From: Paracentrotus lividus
Taxonomy: Eukaryota; Echinodermata; Echinoidea; Camarodonta; Echinidae
Direction: 5' to 3'
Assembly (NCBI GenBank): GCA_940671915.1
Contig: CALNVZ010002100.1
Location: 18,547,876 to 18,611,875, forward strand
DNA length: 64,000 nucleotides
Positions within the stretch are counted from its first letter, which is position 1. Every line of letters begins with the position of its first letter. The notes under the pieces are model-generated. The model searched no databases and was not told the DNA's origin. It saw only the letters and a program-made list of their open reading frames with translations. Shown piece after piece: positions 1-13,786 of this stretch. Both the position numbers and the translations under genes were made by a program.

Positions 1-3000
1 GTTTGCCTTCTGTGTACAGGTAGTAAAGTAAAATGCTAGTAGACTCCTGTTTGCTCCTCTCAATATCCGACAGTTAAAGCAAACATTCTGTAATTTGTTA
101 TCCAAGAAAACTCCTGCAAAAATCTATATTCAAAAAGGAAAAATCTTCAAAATACAAAAAAAGTTGTTTTCATCTAGGTGTTTTCCTATCTTTTACACTA
201 TAGATTTGTACATGTACATGACCTGCAATATATTACATATCATTTTAATATTAGTCTGATCATGTTCAGGGGACATGCACTAAATCAGATACCAGATGAA
301 ATTGCTATTTATATGAGACTCTATATACGGCTAAATTTATTCCTAAAATGAAATAAATTATGATTTCCATTTCTTCTGATATGATATGACATGTAAAAGG
401 ATAAGCTGACTGTCTGGCTGCTGATCTTAATGCATCTATCTAATGGTTGTGTTTATATACCTAGACAGTGTTTACCTCTTCAAAGATAAACTGAGAGGAT
501 TGACAAAGCATAAACATTGGCTGTGCACAAGGAGTGACTAACCCAGCGTTCAGACACAAAGTTTTTTTTTGTATAGATATAACGAAACACAATTCCTACA
601 TGTACGGTATACTGAAAGTTATAGCCATATACGATAAATTTGTGCCTGTGAACCCTTACTAAGGTGCGTACATACACTATGTAAATATTGCATGCACAGA
701 TGTGAGAAAAACGCACAAGAAAAAATTTGCCAATTTTAGAGTATCTTAAATAAAAAATCTAGATGTCAATAGTATTCTTGGTTTTACCATGGAGGTATTG
801 AAGTAGAAGGTGTGTTGGATAAGTTTGGGATTCAATTACAGTTATGTACTTTCGCAAATGATATTCAACTATTATTATTTTTTTTTATTCATTTATTTAT
901 TTATTCATATTTAACAATGTGTCTTTTTGTGACACGCCTCTGCGCTATAGGAGCCAAACAAAACAATATATCTAGATAACCAACGAAAGTCAGAATATTG
1001 TTTCAAACTAGAACTCAATCAACTATCTTGTCTGCATCATTTAATACATGGATTTTTAATATAGTTATGGAATAAATTTTCTCTGGTCTGAACAGACTCT
1101 GTGAGGCGTTTATGTTTGCCCTGCAATGACAAAGGATATGTATATTTTCATTGCTATGAAAAGCTCATATACATGAACATGCAGGGATATAAGAATTGGC
1201 TTGTACATGTACATGGGAATAGTAATTTATGCATACAGCGATCCATATCAGATATCATGATAAGGAGAGATAGTTTGATGAAAACAAACTCATCCTTATA
1301 AGAGTAAAGAATGAGTGGGTACAGTCCTTTAGTAGCCAGAGCGGTATTGATAAAATGCTTTTCCTGCCTTTGATATTGATGGGATAAGAGTAATACGTCT
1401 TTGTATGGAAAGAATAGAAAAGGTAATTTAGCTGTATGTACATTTTAATTATATAAAAACAGGATATAATGTCGGAAAAGTATTTAAATGTATGCAGCAT
1501 ACATGTGCATTCCAGCACCATACAAGTGAAATTCATGTAGGCCTATAGGCATACAATGAATATGTAATACGTACATCATGATATTGTTCAGAACAATTGT
1601 AGCATAAAAGAGTTATAAATCGACAAATTTAAAATGAAATTTAGTCTTGCCGCCTCATTAATCTTTACAGGTTTGGAGGGATATCATTTAATAAAATGAT
1701 ACCATCCAATTAAACAACATTAAAAAAGTAGGTTCATGTCATATGAAGATAGTACAGCAACCCCATCGTTACGTGACAACACATAGATAATAAAAAGTTT
1801 ATTGCAGGTATCATCCAAAGGTTCCAAGACAACTACTCCCTGACAATCACCCCAGCAACCTGCCAAAAATCCATCCTAAACCGATTTTTGGGGGTAGTTG
1901 TCATAATATGTCATCCAAATACCAGTACATTTTTTTTAAATATTTAATATTTCTGACTTGTCAATCTCCTATTACAATATATGTAGAGCCTACACTCTCA
2001 TTTTCTAGAACACATGTAGGCCTATAGTCTGCATAAAATGAAAACTTCCTCAAAAGGTCTCCAACTCACCTCCTTTTCAGAAGGATTGATGGCTAGTTCC
2101 TCCCTACCTGAAAGGATATCATAAGACTACTAAACTCTCATCAATCAGCTCTTTTTTTAGTGTACATTGTATGTATTTGTGTGTGTGTGTGTGTGGGGGG
2201 GGGGTACATGTTCTGTATTCTCAGGTTAACACACAGGGGAGACTTTATTTCCAAACTTCATGTAGGCTACTTCGCTCTCAAACTTTAAAAACAAAGAATG
2301 CCATAACACTTCTATAGGTAGGCCTACATGTACGTTTTTAGAATATAAATTGGAAGAAATGAGTGTAGGCCTACAAAAAATGACTTTATAAGTGTATTAG
2401 CAGAGGTCACAGAGTACTCTAATAAAATCAAATAGTAAGAGAATAATAGTTAATCAAAGTTCTTAAGAGAGCTTGAGAAAGGGTGGGGATTTTTAAAATA
2501 TTTTAGTGACATTTTCATTGAATATTTTATATCTTTTTATTTTAGTACCTTGACTACCATTTTGAATTCTAAATGTAAGTGTAACATGCTTGTCTTACGA
2601 TAAATTGCTTCTGTATTCAGAGCATTCATGAATGTAAAAAAAAAAAGCATCTACATGTCTACACTCCCTTTAAATAAAGCTCTGAGTTTGAGCACCCCCC
2701 CCCCCTTTAGTCAGTCAGACATATCATCATAGAATGTGATGAAATATCTTTGAACCTGGAGGTGATAACAATCACGACTGTCATACTATCCTACAATTCA
2801 CAAGTTCCATAAACATTTCTGTCAAGATAGTGTTTCAGGGAGCTGAGGTGATAATATGACTAGAAAAGCACAGGGTCTGCGATGATATCATACACAATAC
2901 CTTGTATAAGTCCATGCAGTAAAGAAAAATATGAAAGGCATGAAAATTGCTTTTAAATTCTATAAACTGATATCAATATTAAACTTAACTTCCCTTTCCA

Positions 3001-4198
3001 GTATTATAAATTTTATCCAAAAAGCATTTAATATACATGTTAAGGAATACTGAGAAAAAAAATAATGTCAGTGTCGAAAATACAATGTGATACAATGGTT
3101 CTGACTGAGTGCAGTTCAAAGTGCTATACCTTAGATTCCCTCAACACTGTACAATGATTTTTCATTGGTGAACACCGATCCCTTGAAAAAAAAATGTATT
3201 CTAATCTAAGTCATATTTCTTGCATGTTATTTGACACAAATACATTTGAGCAAATACACAAACACTTATTGTTTGAATTGTGGATTTTTTAAATTTTTTT
3301 CTTCAGCTTGAACATATTCTTAACCACTGGATGCGTCTTCGTTGCATTGTGTTTACCTAATTATCCTGAACTTCACCAAAGTGTTTGTGTGCTTTAAGAA
3401 AGACAGAATGGGTCCAAAGCTCAAAGCATGAAAATTAATATGTCTGGCATTAAGCACACATTGTAATGTATGTCAGTGATAGGGTGCTTAGGGCGATTTT
3501 GATTCACAACCATTTTTAAAGATGGCAGTGAACTTTGATTCAAACTGTTGGGTTAAGCAGCAATATACTTGGCAAATAAAACTCCACTCCATTACTTACA
3601 CGTATTGGTAGAACAAAAACAATATCAAAGTGTAAATTTTTATCTTGTAACCTGGTCTTTGTGTCTCTTTAAGTTTGATTTAAGTTTTATCTGAAATGAC
3701 ATATATTTGTGTGATGCTAAGAAAGTAAAACCTTTCACTAAACTATGTTAATTAGCTCCCCTTTCTTTATATGATTGTTAGCTAGCCTACATGTAGCAAT
3801 ATAATTAAAAACAATTTTGATTGAATTCTCAATTTTGGATGTGAATTCTTATCCAAAGCTCATCACAGATTGCTTGTATTTTGTTTAAATAATAAATAAC
3901 AATTCACATCATTACTGATCTCTCAATGCTAATTGAGGTCATTTAAAGATGGAAAATCTTGGTCCACATATATACATGATGATTTAAAGTAAAGAGGAAG
4001 GACAAGTTACTTCCATCTTCCAAACACATTCCTTTCCTCAACAGAGTTGGGGTGTCTTAAGCAAAATATCAAAGGTAAGGGGTCTTGAAAGTAAATTTAT
4101 GCACTGAACTCCTCTAAATCTTAATCATTTTGAAGGCTCAAAACAAAATGTGTTGAATGTTGAGCCCTACAGGTAAACCAAAGTCACCTACAACTCAC
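1..4198. other. testin intron (3' of the last exon in the window)
   Basis: This is AT-rich sequence without convincing exons on either strand. It contains a (GT)n plus poly-G tract at about 2174-2203 and several GTAGGCCTAC palindromes. No reading continues the PET domain, so the next testin exon lies left of the window and this intron exceeds 4.1 kb. Confidence 0.7.
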
Positions 4199-4487
4199 CG
4201 TTTCCACTGTGGCACCGTGCGGCACCCATTCAAAGGTGATCTGTGAGTCTTCGTTGGTGCCATTAGGTTGTCCTCCAGCTTCTGCCTTCTTAGTAGGGCC
4301 CTCCTTCGTATCGGCCTTCTGATCAGGGGCGTTCAAGAGCTCGGTACGACTGACTGTCATTTTATTCAGGTTGTAGCGGACGGTGTGCTCCTCGTCAAAG
4401 AGACGTCCGATCTTTCGGACTTGCTCCCGGTCTTGGCCAACAATCCTGTGATCCTCTGGGCCACATTTGCAGACTTTGCAGATTTTC
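4199..4487 (-). CDS. TES: testin core exon: Cys-rich region and start of PET domain
   Basis: The exon is 289 nt: one base completing a split Arg codon, then 96 codons, ending in phase 0. The acceptor is ttttttccccag and the donor is GTGAGT. The reading starts KICKVCKCGPEDHRIVG, the CxxCxCGxxxH pattern that follows the first Cys motif in testins, and continues with an R-K-I-G-R-L-F-D segment as in testin. It ends in FEWVPHGATVET, which matches the conserved (Y/F)EW-P motif opening the PET domain. In between is a Lys/Glu/Gly-rich, probably disordered insert of about 30 residues. The rest of PET and the LIM domains must lie on exons left of position 1. LMCD1/dyxin has a related N-terminus, but testin fits best. 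Confidence 0.93.
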
Positions 4488-5595
4488 CTGGGGAAAAAAG
4501 GACATACATCAGATTTATAGAGACTTATTTCATTTGGACTTGAAAATAGCTTTTAAATCAAAGATTTAAGGAATCAAAATTCCGCTGTATATGTAAAAAT
4601 TTAATGCAATGGCCATCACTAGATGCATTGATGCCCAGCACAACTAGATTTTATCCTCGGGCAACCAAATTTGGAAAGAAATAATGAAAGTGGTTCAAAC
4701 AACTGAATCTCATTACTTTCTTAAAGTAGACAACTGGAGAGTCATACCGCTCAGAAGTCATACTAGTAAAACCATAAATCTTTTCTGATTCAAAATATCC
4801 AATTCCTTTTTCAACATTTATTTTGAACCTTTCAAAGAAGGACCCCCATTTTCAGGCTTCAGTAGTACCCCGCGAGGGCATCGAGATTATGATTGCAAAC
4901 TCTTCAAAATCTATTGCAGCAAGGTAAATGTACAAAATAAACAGACTTTTAACAATATCTCTATAAATGATATTTTAAGAAGATACACCCCTGAATGATT
5001 TGGTGTAAACAATTGTAATAAAAGAGCCACTAATTGTAAGTAATGCAGACAAACCAAAACGGGGAGACACGAGACACTACAGCAAGCGCGTTGTTTACAC
5101 ATACAGCTCGCACAGTATTATTGCATGCAGTATAGCCTACGTCAGCTCAGATCAGCTGGCCTGGTGCTGCTAGCTCAAACTGTCCGGGGTGTGACGTCAC
5201 AAACACGCAGTTTCTCCGCACGCTGAGCGGCCAATTTGGGGGCAAGTTAAACAAAAATAACAAAATTTATGTATAGTAATTTACATAGAGCGAAAAATCT
5301 ATCCAGTAATAGATAATTTGGCCATAATTAGCAGATATTGTAGATTTTCTTCATTAATATTTATAAACTATGTTACATTATGAAAACATATAAAATCACA
5401 TTTTTATGTACATTTCAAAGTACATCCACCAGATATTTCATTTGTTTTATTTTTCCAATACAAAAACAAAAATTTAACGTTTTTGTTGTTTTGTCTTGTT
5501 TTGTTTTGATTTGTTTTGCTTTTTCTAATGAGGGCAACCATTTTGGGGGGAAATAGTTTGATGAACAACCACTATCAGTGACCTTAAATCCTTAC
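4488..5595. other. testin intron between core exons
   Basis: This 1,108-bp intron is AT-rich. Apart from the CRE/CCAAT patch near 5.2 kb I see only a T-rich TTTTG-repeat stretch at about 5479-5525. Confidence 0.8.
5095..5245 (-). promoter_or_regulatory. CRE/CCAAT-containing GC-rich patch in a testin intron
   Basis: A GC-richer island sits in the intron between the two core testin exons. It contains a perfect CREB-type palindrome TGACGTCA (5192-5199) and a CCAAT box (5230-5234) that reads ATTGG on the minus strand. On that strand an ATG follows at 5102 with a 63-codon open frame. I cannot find a good donor feeding the 4487 exon in the right phase, so an internal promoter is only a suggestion. 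Confidence 0.3.
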
Positions 5596-5681
5596 CTCCA
5601 GTAGTGAAGGTCAAGTCCCGTACAGGCATCCCCACACTTGAGACATGGTGCTCCCGCTCCGATCTCATGACCTAAGGTCAC
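5596..5681 (-). CDS. TES: testin first common exon: N-terminal Cys motif
   Basis: The exon is 86 nt, with acceptor ttttgttcag and donor GTAAGG. It begins in phase 0 and ends two bases into an Arg codon completed by the next exon. The reading begins [16 protein letters not shown] and ends in a DLHYWR segment. It carries the GLGHE...GAPCLKC motif and the following C-x(3)-C and L-H-x-W-R pattern diagnostic of the testin N-terminus. There is no ATG in the exon, so the start codon must come from an upstream exon ending in phase 0. This makes it the junction point for all the alternative first exons listed here. Confidence 0.92.
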
Positions 5682-5899
5682 CTGAACAAAAGACAAAACA
5701 AAGGATATTCAATCACAATCACAAGCCAAAGAAAATGGGTTTATAAAAGTCGATCTTGGAAGTTCAGGGCAAATTTGCAAAACGGGAGAAACTGGCTAAG
5801 ATTCTCAAATGTTAATCATGCATTATTTGTCTGAAACATAAAGTCAAGCTCTCTAGAGACAAAAATTTGCTGTCCAGAGGACATGTACAGTATGTTTAA

Positions 5900-6410
5900 A
5901 GGGAAAGTTCACCCTGGGTTTAAATTAGTTTTAAAAAATGAAGAAAAATAAAAGAAAAATATGAGTGAAGGTTTGAAGAAAATTGACAAAAAATAACGCA
6001 GTTATGAATATTTAAAAGTTTTGATTCTGTGACATCACGTGCAAGCTGCTCTCCTACAGTTACAATGTACATGTAAGGTAAATTCTATAAAAGTGTCATT
6101 ATTTCAAAAGTATGTTAATTATTTCACCTGTGTGGTCGATATATCATCAAAAATATGTTCATATACATGCCTCTATCAAATTGACACATTTCTTTATCAA
6201 GAAACATGAAAAAAGACATATTTATGGAATTTACATACAAGTACACAACACATGGGCGAGCTGCTCGCATGTGACGTCACAGAATCAAAACTTTAGATAT
6301 TCAGAACTTTGCTAATTTGAGGTCGATTTTCTTCAAACTTTCACTATCATTTTTCTTTTATTTCTCTCCATCTTTTAAAACCAATAAAATTCCAGGGTGA
6401 ACTTCCCCTT
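5900..6410. mobile_element. MITE in a TTAA site, copy 1
   Basis: The element is about 511 bp with inverted ends AGGGAAAGTTCACCCTGG and CCAGGGTGAACTTCCCCTT. It is flanked on both sides by TTAA (5896-5899 and 6411-6414). A second copy in the same orientation lies at 59869-60409. No coding capacity is seen. TTAA duplications are known for piggyBac, Kolobok and Sola3 elements; the superfamily cannot be decided here. Confidence 0.85.
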
Positions 6411-7024
6411 TTAATTACGGTATTGAAATTTTTATTTGATCAAATGTCATAAGACAAGTACGCCCTACATTGTCCATGCATCTAAAAATAGATTTTCCTT
6501 CTTTTTTTTTTCTTGCTCATAAATTAGGTAATTTTCTACTAGGGTCTTATTCATTTCAGAACATATATTTGTAGCGCTGTGGAACAGAATTATATTTTTC
6601 ATCACCGGGGAATTAGCATAATCTTCACAATGACCTTAAAAACAGTTTTTTTCTGTATGTTTACATGTCCCTGTCCAAAGATCACGTAGTCTGAAAATAA
6701 AAAACACACATATCAATGGATGATAGATTTGATTTTTCTCCTCATTCATGTTCTCAGCAATAGTTCATAACCTTGTGTTGCTGGATCCATCTGGCACTGG
6801 TTTTTGGAAATTATACAGGAGGTTAGCACAGTCGTTATGCAGCTGTATCAAGGTTTATACATGTGTTGACTTCATAAGATGCGGCTTTGTATGGTATTCC
6901 AATAAACATATCAATGAAAAGCTCCAAGTATGTATTATCATGGGAAGCAACATGAATACTGCTATGAGAATATTTAGATTGGGTAATTTAATTACTTTTG
7001 TCAACTTTTATGACTTGTTATGAC

Positions 7025-7330
7025 CCGGTAATGTTGCAGCCACGCATAATGTCACACCAACACATTATTGCCATCAGGGACCAACCTGTGACGTCACCAT
7101 CCAAAAGACATGACTGGAATCAAACCTCGGTCCAATCTGCATCACTTTTGTAGGCTAATTTTCTTTCTCCATAATGTAATCAATTCAAATGATTTTAGTT
7201 ATTTTCTCTAAATAGGCCGACAAACTGACAAGAATCGGACTGGGATCCGTACCCCAGTCATGTCTTTCAGATGGTGACATCAAATGTTGGCCCCACACGT
7301 TAATAATGAGTTGATGTGACATTACCGGTT
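7025..7330. mobile_element. inverted-repeat MITE with CCGGTAATGT ends
   Basis: Two degenerate arms of about 100 bp face each other around a core of about 105 bp. The ends are CCGGTAATGT and ACATTACCGG. Inner matching blocks include AAAGACATGACTGG on the left and CCAGTCATGTCTTT on the right. No open frame is seen and I could not identify a clean target duplication. Confidence 0.65.
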
Positions 7331-8245
7331 GTAACAAAGCTTAAACCTGGTTTATAGTTTTGGTAACAAAAATGGAATTGGCACAAAACCGATCAAATGA
7401 AGTTACATGTTGTCCACATTGCATTAAAAGATATGTGTGAGAGATCTTGTGACATTCCTTTCATTATTTCTGATGAATTTCATTGAAAATGTTTGAATGA
7501 AGCGTAATTCAACTGCCGTTTAGACCTCTGCTGACAGGTTCGCACGCCGGAGGTTACGGCATGAATTAGTGCGAACGATCTGTGTGTAACACCCACACAA
7601 GAGAATCCCCATTGGTTTTCCACGTGAGCGCTAACATGAGACGGGTCCCCGACTTATCTTTTTTATCCTATAAAGACACTAAAAGGAGATTTCAAGTACT
7701 ATAATTTGCTTTATTATAGTTATTGGATACAATCTTTCATAATTTATCTTAATGTGAATCAAAATTAATTTTTCTTTCTCCCGAAACTATACACAAGCGT
7801 TTAGTATAAAATTTGGGCTCAAGACAATTATTTTGTAATGAATTCAAAATCTTGCCTTCCTTACATTTGTCTGGCAATCGATTTTGCTTGTAATTGAAAA
7901 AAAAATGCCACTCTGAATGAACTGCACTTCATGAACAATTGTATTTCAGACTCAACCAGACATCTATTTGATTGAACTTAGCAGGATGTCACGTTGCCAC
8001 ATTTTTTGACACCATACCCATTCAGGGCGCAACCGCATCAGATGGTAACCATTCTTGAATCCATGTCATTCCATCATCACCCAGGTGTAGGCTGATGCAG
8101 CTCGAGAAGAACATGAGCATTCACACACAAAAATGCATACTAAAACAGTATGGTTATATGATAAATTTGTGTCTAAAACTGTGCATCATTTCTTTAAATT
8201 GGTCGAAATACATGTAGCCTATATACATTGTATGTTTGAATGGCA

Positions 8246-8484
8246 TATACTGTAATTGTGGAAATATTCACGGTACATTAATTTTCGCGGATTTCACGTG
8301 AAGATCGGCAGGCGCGAATATAAAAACGCGCGAATATATGAGCATGCTTTTTTATGCATGCATTGGGTGCATTCAATTGCGTGCTTACTAAAATGCAGCG
8401 CGAATTCAAGAACCTGTGAACATTCTTTGAGTCCGCTCAGTGCGAAAAATTAATTGCGCAAAAATAACAGCGAATACGGTATAC
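8246..8484. repeat. CpG-rich MITE-like repeat
   Basis: A patch of about 240 bp rich in TTTCGCGG, GCGCGAAT and CAGCGAATAC motifs stands out from the AT-rich background. Its ends, TATACTGTAATTG and (reverse) GTATACCGTATTCG, are loosely inverted. It is probably an old MITE; no family assignment is made. Confidence 0.45.
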
Positions 8485-8851
8485 ATACCACAATTAAAAT
8501 ACATTGTTTCTGAATCTAATTTTGGTGAAGAAAATTTGGCTTGTATTTTGAACTGCAGTTTATAAATAAAATCAAGTTGGGAATAAATTGAAATTGTGTG
8601 ATCCTTTTGTCCAATAAAACCTGAACTCATATTTAGACCGAAATTCGGAATACAGGCCATCGTGTCTGAACAGGGCAAAGCGATACCACAAGCTCGAGTG
8701 GGGTAGAGACAAGGGATCTAGAACAGTTGGGTTGAAGCACAGTGTTGTGTTGCTAAGACATAGAGTTGAGAAAGCATGAAGATGTTTTGAGTAAAAACTG
8801 AAGATAAATCCACAAGTAAAGAACCAGGGGTACACATAGCCAAAGAAATAT

Positions 8852-9050
8852 AGGTGGTGCCTTGGCCGACTGAAGTTTGGATTAGCCCGCTATTTAAACA
8901 GATTCCATGATATCTTTTCTCAATTTATCATGCTTCTTTGCGCAAAAGTCAGACCACATCATCTTGCTCACATTTCCAAAATAGTGAGCTATTTCATGGA
9001 TTAGTTCATTAAACCAAAGCCCTAAGCATATTTGCAGTGTACATCACGGG
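8852..9050 (+). repeat. dispersed 200-bp repeat, copy 1
   Basis: This stretch is homologous, in the same orientation, to 32773-32985. Shared blocks include TAGGTGGT at the start and CATTAAACCAAAGCCC near the end. The copies are diverged and no coding frame is conserved. Class unknown. Confidence 0.6.
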
Positions 9051-10933
9051 CTGTGCACCTAAGTTCCTAAAATCTTGAAACAGGCGTAATGCAATAAACT
9101 TGAGCTTAAGTAGCATCAGTTTCATTCTTTTCAGCTGACTTAAGGCTTTTTCAGCGATTATTTTGCATCTTCGATCTAATGAAACACAACCTGAGGCCAA
9201 AGAAAGTTATGTGATCTGAAAGCGCAAGCAGAAGAGGGTTATATTCATGTATAGATGAAACCAGTAACATTGAACAGATGAAATAGGAGACAGAAAGTAT
9301 GAACGGAGCAAGGAAAGTCATCAAAATAGAAATATGATTCTTTGATGATGGGTATGGGGGCAGGCATCATTTCAAATTAGTCTGGGCTGCAGGCCATTTC
9401 AATTTCAATTGGAAGGGACTCAAACTAGATAATAAAACAAAATATGCTTCATCCTGAAGAATGGAAAAACTGCACAGTTCATTTTTTAACATCATAATGG
9501 AAATATTTTTATGATTCCTATTTTTTATGTATCAAAATTCTATAAGAAAAGTGTAAGAATTCTTGATGGATCACGATACCAACAATTCATAAATGCGTTG
9601 CAGATTACATCCAGCAATAAAGTTTTTTTTTAATAAACCGAAGATAATCTGCTGTATGAACTTTCAAAGTTCTAAAGGTGTAATTAATAATGCCACTACT
9701 TTATATACATGTGTCAAAAAATGTAATCGGTCATCTGTCTTTAAACATTCTGTGTAGCATCAAATGAGGTTCGATGTAACAGATTGGATATCTTGCCTGG
9801 TAACCGCATTATCAACTCCGATCCTCTGATGGAGGGTGACAGGGTTTTGATTTGACGTGTGCGCAGCCACACACATACACGCTGCCGAAACACAAACGCA
9901 AGTGCCTGCAAAGTGCATCATGTGAGCGACTTACACGCTCTGATGACAGTCCCGGTTAATGAAATTAAGAGCTGCAGGGAGGGAATTGGGGAATATTGGA
10001 CTGTCAAGATTGCTTCATGTTCAAAGATTTGAAGCTAGGGAAAGTGGAAGGGATGAAGTTTGGTTAATTGGATCCTGGATGTGGTATGGGAAGAAGATAA
10101 GTGACAGATTACACACAGTTTAGTCATTCCAATTGAATCATCGGGACATGTACACGGTTTGAAATCATCTACAAGTGAAATTTGCCTTGCTTGTTGAAGG
10201 TTAATTGAAAACTGATCTTCAAGCATGAAGTTAATGAATGTCACAAGTTTTTTTTTTTTTTATTGTGGAGACCGAGAGGTACAAGCTACATGTCAACATC
10301 TAATGATGATGGTAACTGGTTGGGGGACTTTTAATGGTTTCCTTTTGGGGCCTAAGAACTAGCCTACATGAGCCTTCAATTTTCTATATTAATTTATTTT
10401 TACTCTAGTTTATGACAATAAAATCAGGAATGTTCTTGTTTCAAACTGTCTAAAAGATGTTGTCCGATGTGTTATTGGCCTACTATTCTGGCATATTCAC
10501 TTTCATATCAATTTAGTCCCAATTTCCCCAAGTGCTTTCCAAGTACACATTCCCTTTATAAGAGGAACATGTTTACATTATGTTTTATGGTGGGGGGGGG
10601 GGGAGCCCAATGTCATTGCATTTCTGGCCAGTGAGTCAGACACTAAATCATAAATTTGTTCTATCCCATGTAATGAAATGGGGAAAGGAGATTCCCAGCC
10701 CACTCTGAGCTGTCACAGCTTGAGACTGGGTGTGTCATCAATCACTGGTCTACAATATCTCTGCTCTAGTCAGTCTCATAAAAAATTACTTGGTCTTCCA
10801 CATCATTTTCAATTATGAGCATTTATAAAATGATTTCAGGTTTATGTTCATTGTAGCACTCAAATAAAAGGAGCATCTGTTTGACTTTGCCCTCAGACTC
10901 ATTACATGTATAGTGTATTTTATGTTGCCTATA

Positions 10934-11949
10934 GGGCAAGTCCAAGCTATTTTGCGCGGTAACAAACAGGACATTCAGAGCCAAAAATAGAGCTTGTTTG
11001 AAAAATCTTAAATGAAATCTCAATCCTTTGGTATATTCCTGAAGGTAATAAGAATGTTCAACACAAGCATAAAAAATAGTTGTAATAACTCAATTCTTAA
11101 TTAATTTATGATCATTTATTCGTCGGTAACAAACGGGACCGCAAAAAAATGGTGTTGTCAAATTTTGACTTTGTTCACATATTACTCTGAATTTAAAAGG
11201 TAGATCTTAATTTGCAGAGTCATATCCTCTTAAACATGTACTAAATATTGAAAGGACATATTTTAACGTTAATACAACTTCGAGTTTTCTGGCAAAGTTC
11301 AAGTTTTAAAAACTATGTCAGGTAACAAACGGGACAGTAACAAACGGGACAATTATTCCCTGTAATATTTTTTATTAAACAATTGGTGTAGCCAAGGCCT
11401 AGCAACATCTTTTGTTAAAAAATCTCTTTGATAAAACAAAAGAAACATAATACAAAACACAAATGTAAGAAAAACTTATTTTGTTTCATTTCTAAAAGTG
11501 GGAGGATGGGTAATAAAAATGTATGATTTTACATCAGCTCAGTAACTTTTGTGAGACTATTTCTGAGACCTCAATATTTTAAGTCTAAAAATATGGAAAG
11601 CTACGTGCTAGGTTCGTGATATTTTCACCAGAGTTAGCCAAGAAAATATAAAAACAGAAAATACATACTTTTTGGTTGTACTCCTATGACAAACCTCTTT
11701 TTTAAATGGTTGAAAATAGCATTTTTAATGCATTTTATATATTTGTTCATGAATATTAATGAGCCTTGTGACATCATATGACATTGAAATGACTTTTTGA
11801 CCTCATTTGCATTAAGTTCATTTCATACCCTTTATGGTGATATATGACACATTATGTATACCTTTACGAACCCACTGACACACTTGACACAAAAATGGTC
11901 AAAAAGTCGAAAAATCACCATCTCGGGAGCAAATAGCGTGGACTTGCCC
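10934..11949 (+). mobile_element. non-autonomous DNA transposon, GGGCAAGTCCA family, copy 1
   Basis: The element is about 1,016 bp with 19-bp inverted ends GGGCAAGTCCAMGCTATTT and TATA on both sides as a probable 4-bp target duplication. Near the left half it carries the motif GGTAACAAACGGGAC or close variants four times (about 10958, 11127, 11322 and 11334). The inverted copy at 34788-35784 is colinear. No transposase frame is visible. The repeated inner motif may be a transposase-binding site, which is inference. Confidence 0.85.
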
Positions 11950-13786
11950 TATATAGAAAGTAAACTGAACTTGACAAGGCCAACCAGAGAAAAAGACCAT
12001 TAGAGGGATGGTTTTCTGGTGAGTTATGTACATGTATGTAGAATTAATCACACATTCAGAGCTAATCTTGCTCTCTGAAGTACACAGGAGGCATAAAGTG
12101 TAATTGTTTCAATGATCATGAAAGATCAGAGGAAAATTAGAAATTAGATTTAAGCCCTCCTGTCATAAAACTGTCTTTAAATCATTTAATATTATAAAAT
12201 ACCAAGAAATTGCACTTCATTTTTGGAACATTCAATTACAAAATTATGCTGAAAGAAGCTTTAGTAAAAGATTCAAGGCGAGCCAGAAAAGCAATTATTT
12301 ATTAAGCAGAAGACATGTTTTACTACGTATCTCTTTCGGTCAACAATAAAATATTTCCTCCTTTTAACATCTGGCACTGATAGATGATACGAAAATGATT
12401 TTAACCTAGGTATGAAGGCATGCAGGCACCCGCCACGCACAAGCGCAAGGACTAATTACCGACTTTCCAGGGGTGCATGCTTGCAGGCCCGTCCAAACCA
12501 TAATCCAAGGCGTTATGCCTGTGAAATTGCCTCTGCTGTTGACTGTAAATCGATGGCTCTAACGACTGTGGTAATGACTTGGAATGCCCTAGGGTCATCC
12601 TCTTCTCCTCACTTCTCAGTGTGGATAAGATGGAATTGATCTTCCAGCGTTACTTCAGATGAAGATATGAAGTTCTTAGGATCATACAGAGTGTGTTATA
12701 AACTGGTTGTTCAATCACATGGAAATCTTATGGTCATAAGGAATGCAAACCAATTGTTGAACTAAATTGAACTAAAAAGTAACTATTTATTGATTATATA
12801 TTTTTAATATCATTGTCTACCGATAGATAAAGATGTGAAGTGCTTTAATAAACCTCAAATAAGATGCATGAACTGTGGTAAGATTATGACTATCTTTAAC
12901 TAGCTGTTCGAGTGAATTTTCTAGATTTAAATCAGATGCAAAAATTGTTATTTTAAACACTTTTCAACATTAATTTGCATTAAGAATATTGAATAAATAT
13001 AAAGTCTCAAGATTCAGTGATACATTGTACATAACATTGAGCATGCCAGAGATAAAATTTTCTTCATTTTAATTCTGTAGTTTTTGGATCAATGTCATTA
13101 GAATTTTGTTTTGAAGAATACTTCAAAATGATTAAAAGACTCTGTACTACATTTATCTCCCTACTCAAGACTAAATTTGCACAAACATTGTAATGGTCTC
13201 AGCATGTGAGAAATATGCGATAATGGACATCATTAACACATAATATAATTCATAGACATGCACTTCTCCGGATGTGAAATGTTGATGTTTAGGACATATT
13301 CCATTCTGCCAAATGCTACACCCAGGAGTACAAAAGAACCCTCTAACAGTCATGTGGGAGTTGAACGGATGCATCAGGTACTCCAATTCCTATCAGAGGT
13401 CCCATTAAGATTTAGACAGACTCGTCCATGAATACTGATTCCCCAATTCCATCTAGATGAAAGCAAACACAGCATGTGCCTACATTGTAATTCTTCCACA
13501 CCAAGGAGAATACTGAATCATACTGAATCAAGTACAATCCCAATTTCTGAATGAAACGTCATTTCCCACTAAGCAAGAAAACCCCAAAGGCATTTTATTA
13601 ACAATTCTTTCTCTGGACCCGGGTTTATGAGTATATGACAGGGTTTATTTGTTGAATTGCAGCAGGCCAAACAATTTTTGGCACAGCTACAGGTAGGGTC
13701 ACCTCCCAAATCAATTTGGAAGCACATTTTACATCATAATATTTTTGTGCATTATGAAACAAAATATTGCTGTTACTTTTATTAAT

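Noticed and set aside
2058-2104. Possible small minus-strand testin exon (acceptor tatcctttcag, donor GTGAGT)
   Set aside because: The phase 0 needed after the 4199 exon gives an immediate TAG. The only open frame does not resemble the PET domain.
4911-5102. 63-codon minus-strand frame after the CRE patch as a coding exon
   Set aside because: It starts well but I find no donor in the phase required by the 4487 exon. Only the promoter suggestion was kept.
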